NCBI GenBank assembly: GCA_035540755.1
Contig: DATLGD010000030.1
Coordinates: 1 to 15,847, forward strand
Reading direction: 5' to 3'
DNA length: 15,847 nt
Origin: DATLGD01 sp035540755
GTDB lineage: Bacteria; Actinomycetota; Actinomycetes; Mycobacteriales; SCTD01
Within the stretch, counting starts at the first letter, position 1. Every line of letters begins with the position of its first letter. Positions 13,579 to 15,847 of this stretch are shown here, in pieces. Position numbers and translations under genes: made by a program. Below the pieces are notes generated by a model that searched no databases, was not told the DNA's origin, and worked only from the letters and a program-made list of their open reading frames with translations.

Positions 13579-15847
13579 TCAGCCCGGCAGCGGCCGCACG
13601 GCCTGTGGCTCCGCGCAGCCCGGCCTGACCGCGAGCTCCAGCGCCTCGGCCCAGGTCAGCCGCCGCCCGGCCTCGACGGCTGCGGCGTACTCGTCGTCGG
13701 AGAGCCGTTCGCGCACCAGCTGCACGTGCCGCGGCCCGTCGAGGGGGTCCATCGCCGCCGGGTCGTAGCCGATGGCGGCACCGAGCTGCTCGACGGCCCC
13801 CAGCAGCTGTGCGCCGCGGACGCGGTTCCCGGTCGCCGCCAGGGCTGCGGCGAGGCCGTTGAGGGTGACCAGCCCGCCGGCCAGGTCGTGGTGGACGTCC
13901 ACCTGCTCGAGGCACTGCCGGTGCAGCGTGCAGGACCGCTGCGGGTCGCCCTGCTCGAGCGCCAGCTTGGCCTGCAGCCAGGTTGCCGACGTCGCGGCCC
14001 AGCCGTGCCCGTGCTCGCCGGCCGCAGCGCGGGCGGCGTCGAGCTCGGCCTCGGCGGTGACGACGTCACCACAGGCACGAGCCAGCCCTCCCGCCGACAT
14101 GTGCACCTCGGCCTCCAGCCAGCCGCACGAGGTCCGGCGCAGTGCCTCGCGCGCCAGGTCCAGCGCGGCCCGGGCCTCGCCGGGCTCGCCCTGCAGGGCG
14201 CACGCCCAGACCCGGTACAGGTGGGCCTGCGCCACCAGCCCGTGCAGCCGGGCGGGTCCGGCGGTGTCCAGCGCGTGGAGCAGCCCGCGGTCCATCGCGG
14301 CAAGGTCACCGCCGAGGTAGGCCAGCACGGCGCTGCCGATCGCCGTACGCGCCACGAGCGCGGGCGGAGCCTGGCCCGCCGCCCTGGCGGCCGCCTCGCA
14401 CCACGCCCGCCCCTGGCTGAACCGCCCCCGGCGGTACCAGTACCAGGCCAGCGCACCGGTCAGCCGCAACGCGGTGACCGGTGCGTGCGCCAGGCTCCAC
14501 TCCAGCGCGACCCGCAGGTCGACCTCGGCCGCGTCCAGCCGGCGCATCTGCGCGTCAGCGTCCGGGCCGCGGAGGCGCTGGTGCACCCGCTCGGCGAGCT
14601 CGGCGTGGGCATCGGCGTGCCGGGCGGCGGTGGCGGTCGCGTCGCCGTCCGCCTCCAGCAGCCGGCGGGCGTGCGCCGCCACCGGCGGCAGCAGCCGGTA
14701 GGACGGTCGGCCGCCGGCGTCCTCGACGCCGGCGAGCGCCGCGCGCAGCAGCGCGGCCAGCTGCTCGTCGACACCTGCGGCGGCGACGACCGCGGCCCGC
14801 TCGGCGTCGAACGCGCCGGCGAAGGCTGAAAGCCGGCCCAACAGGCGCCGCGCGTCGTCGGTGAGCGCGGCGACCGCCCAGGTCAGCACCGTGCCGCTGC
14901 GCTGCTCGACCTGCGCCGCCAGCGCCGCGGGCTCGGTGTCGGCGAGGCGGGTGGCGGCCAGCTCGACGGCCAGCGGGTTGCCCGCTACCGCCCGCGCGAC
15001 CCGCTCGAGAGCGGCCCGTGCGCCCGGCTCGAGGCCGGTGCCGGCCGGCGCCCGCGCGGTCAGCAGCGCCACGGCGTCGCTGACCGGCATCGGCGGCACC
15101 GCCAGGGTGCGCTCCTCCGGTGCGCCCAGCGGCTCGCGGGCCGTGACGAGCACCGTCAGGGCGGGGCAGTCGGACCGGAGCCGGCCGACCAGCTCGCGGA
15201 CGGGCTCGGCGACGCCGTCGGCACCGTCGAGCACGAGCAGCAGGTCGGCGGCGGCCAGCATGCGGGTCAGGGTGTCCACCAGCGCGCTGCCCGGCCGCTC
15301 CGGGACGCCGAGTGCCGCGGCCAGGTGCGGCACCAGCTGGCGGCCGAGCGCGACCGGCGGAAGGTCGACGTACCGGACCGACCGGACGGCCTGCGCTGCG
15401 CCGGCCAGCTCCAGCGCCAGCCGGGACTTGCCGACGCCCGGCGGCCCGGTGAGGCTCACCAGCCGGTGCCTGTCCACGAGCTCGCGCAGCGTCGCCAGCT
15501 CGGCGCGCCGGCCGACGAAGGACGTCGTCGCCGTGGGCACGGCGCCCGGGCTCCGCCGCCCTCGGCCGGTCGGGTTCTCGAGCTGCGGGTCCTGCCGCAG
15601 GACCGCGCCGTGCAGGGACCGGACGTCGCTGCCCGGTTCGACGCCGAGGTCGGCGACCAGCTGCTGCCGGAGCCGGCCGTAGACCTCGAGCGCCTCCGGC
15701 TGCCGTCCCGACCGGTAGAGCGCGAGCATCAGCTGGCCGGCCAGCCGCTCGTCGCACGGCTGCTCGTCGGCCAGGCGGCGCAGCAGCGGGAGGAGCTCCT
15801 CGTGCTCGCCGAGCTCCAGCCGCGCCACGATCAGCAGGTGCTCGCCG
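13579..15847 (-). CDS. SARP/AfsR-type transcriptional regulator (N-terminus outside window)
   Basis: About 755 residues are visible; the frame is open through the right edge, so the N-terminal winged-helix DNA-binding part lies outside. The first 85 visible residues (GEHLLIVARLELGEHEELLP to VEPGSDVRSLHGAVL) are the C-terminal part of a BTAD domain. A linker and TSFVGRRAEL lead into an NB-ARC/AAA-type ATPase with Walker A GPPGVGKS, Walker B LLLVLDGAD, VLVTAREPLG and GNPLAVELAA. The C-terminal 350 residues are helical repeats of TPR type. This is the AfsR-like layout of SARP family regulators, which activate secondary-metabolism or secreted-product genes in response to nucleotide or protein signals. 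Transcribed toward the hydrolase, whose upstream region carries a SARP-like repeat array, it may control that gene. Regulator class firm; target inferred. Confidence 0.9.
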   Translation of the reverse strand, partial: GEHLLIVARLELGEHEELLPLLRRLADEQPCDERLAGQLMLALYRSGRQPEALEVYGRLRQQLVADLGVEPGSDVRSLHGAVLRQDPQLENPTGRGRRSPGAVPTATTSFVGRRAELATLRELVDRHRLVSLTGPPGVGKSRLALELAGAAQAVRSVRYVDLPPVALGRQLVPHLAAALGVPERPGSALVDTLTRMLAAADLLLVLDGADGVAEPVRELVGRLRSDCPALTVLVTAREPLGAPEERTLAVPPMPVSDAVALLTARAPAGTGLEPGARAALERVARAVAGNPLAVELAATRLADTEPAALAAQVEQRSGTVLTWAVAALTDDARRLLGRLSAFAGAFDAERAAVVAAAGVDEQLAALLRAALAGVEDAGGRPSYRLLPPVAAHARRLLEADGDATATAARHADAHAELAERVHQRLRGPDADAQMRRLDAAEVDLRVALEWSLAHAPVTALRLTGALAWYWYRRGRFSQGRAWCEAAARAAGQAPPALVARTAIGSAVLAYLGGDLAAMDRGLLHALDTAGPARLHGLVAQAHLYRVWACALQGEPGEARAALDLAREALRRTSCGWLEAEVHMSAGGLARACGDVVTAEAELDAARAAAGEHGHGWAATSATWLQAKLALEQGDPQRSCTLHRQCLEQVDVHHDLAGGLVTLNGLAAALAATGNRVRGAQLLGAVEQLGAAIGYDPAAMDPLDGPRHVQLVRERLSDDEYAAAVEAGRRLTWAEALELAVRPGCAEPQAVRPLPG

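Noticed and set aside
12248..14829. Long plus-strand ORFs opposite the hydrolase and regulator genes
   Set aside because: Both are mirror frames of well-supported minus-strand genes and show no motif, sensible start context or domain of their own.

Overview
This is a very GC-rich window with strong third-position GC bias, GTG/TTG starts, a SARP/AfsR-type regulator, a short PIN/ribbon-helix-helix toxin-antitoxin pair and leaderless-looking promoters. Together these point to an actinobacterium. Codon use and the gene set would suit Geodermatophilales or a relative, but that placement is inference. I see no tRNA, rRNA, transposase or CRISPR array.

Layout. (1) 1-1392, minus: an intracellular-type subtilisin (S8) followed by a small I9-propeptide-like protein that runs off the left edge. 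(2) 1483-2784, plus: a fold-type I, class III aminotransferase, divergent from the protease. (3) 2785-3300: no ordinary gene. It holds a good promoter, a 12-codon reading frame behind an exceptionally strong Shine-Dalgarno sequence, an 11-bp hairpin enclosing smaller hairpins, and a frameshifted remnant of a VapC-type PIN toxin. (4) 3297-4650: a small cysteine-pair protein (minus) divergent from a lone dTDP-glucose 4,6-dehydratase (plus) that appears to be leaderless. (5) 4685-9968, all minus: a defence/stress-like accessory block. In transcription order it contains a decayed vapC remnant, a 257-aa protein of unknown function, a hendecad-repeat coiled-coil protein with a C-terminal membrane anchor, a coupled pair of BREX/DUF2791-like P-loop proteins (the first with a ruined Walker A motif, the second intact), a complete vapBC pair with its own operator, and a Uma2-family nuclease-like protein. 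(6) 10031-15847, minus: a large secreted SGNH/GDSL hydrolase with Ig-like domains and, upstream of it, the C-terminal three quarters of a BTAD/NB-ARC/TPR regulator. Three TGCA-centred direct repeats spaced one helical turn apart lie between them and look like a SARP-type operator for the hydrolase.

How the genes may work together. The protease/I9-like pair, vapBC (GTGA overlap) and the two ATPases (ATGA overlap) are each tightly linked. The most interesting unit is 6046-9651: an intact BREX-D-like ATPase translationally coupled to a catalytically degenerate paralogue, with a membrane-anchored coiled-coil protein and a 257-aa protein upstream and toxin and nuclease-like genes downstream. No BREX core gene (PglZ, methyltransferase, BrxC-size ATPase, helicase, Lon) is present, so this is either a reduced derivative or a separate system. 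That interpretation is inference from domain resemblance and gene order; no homology search was possible.
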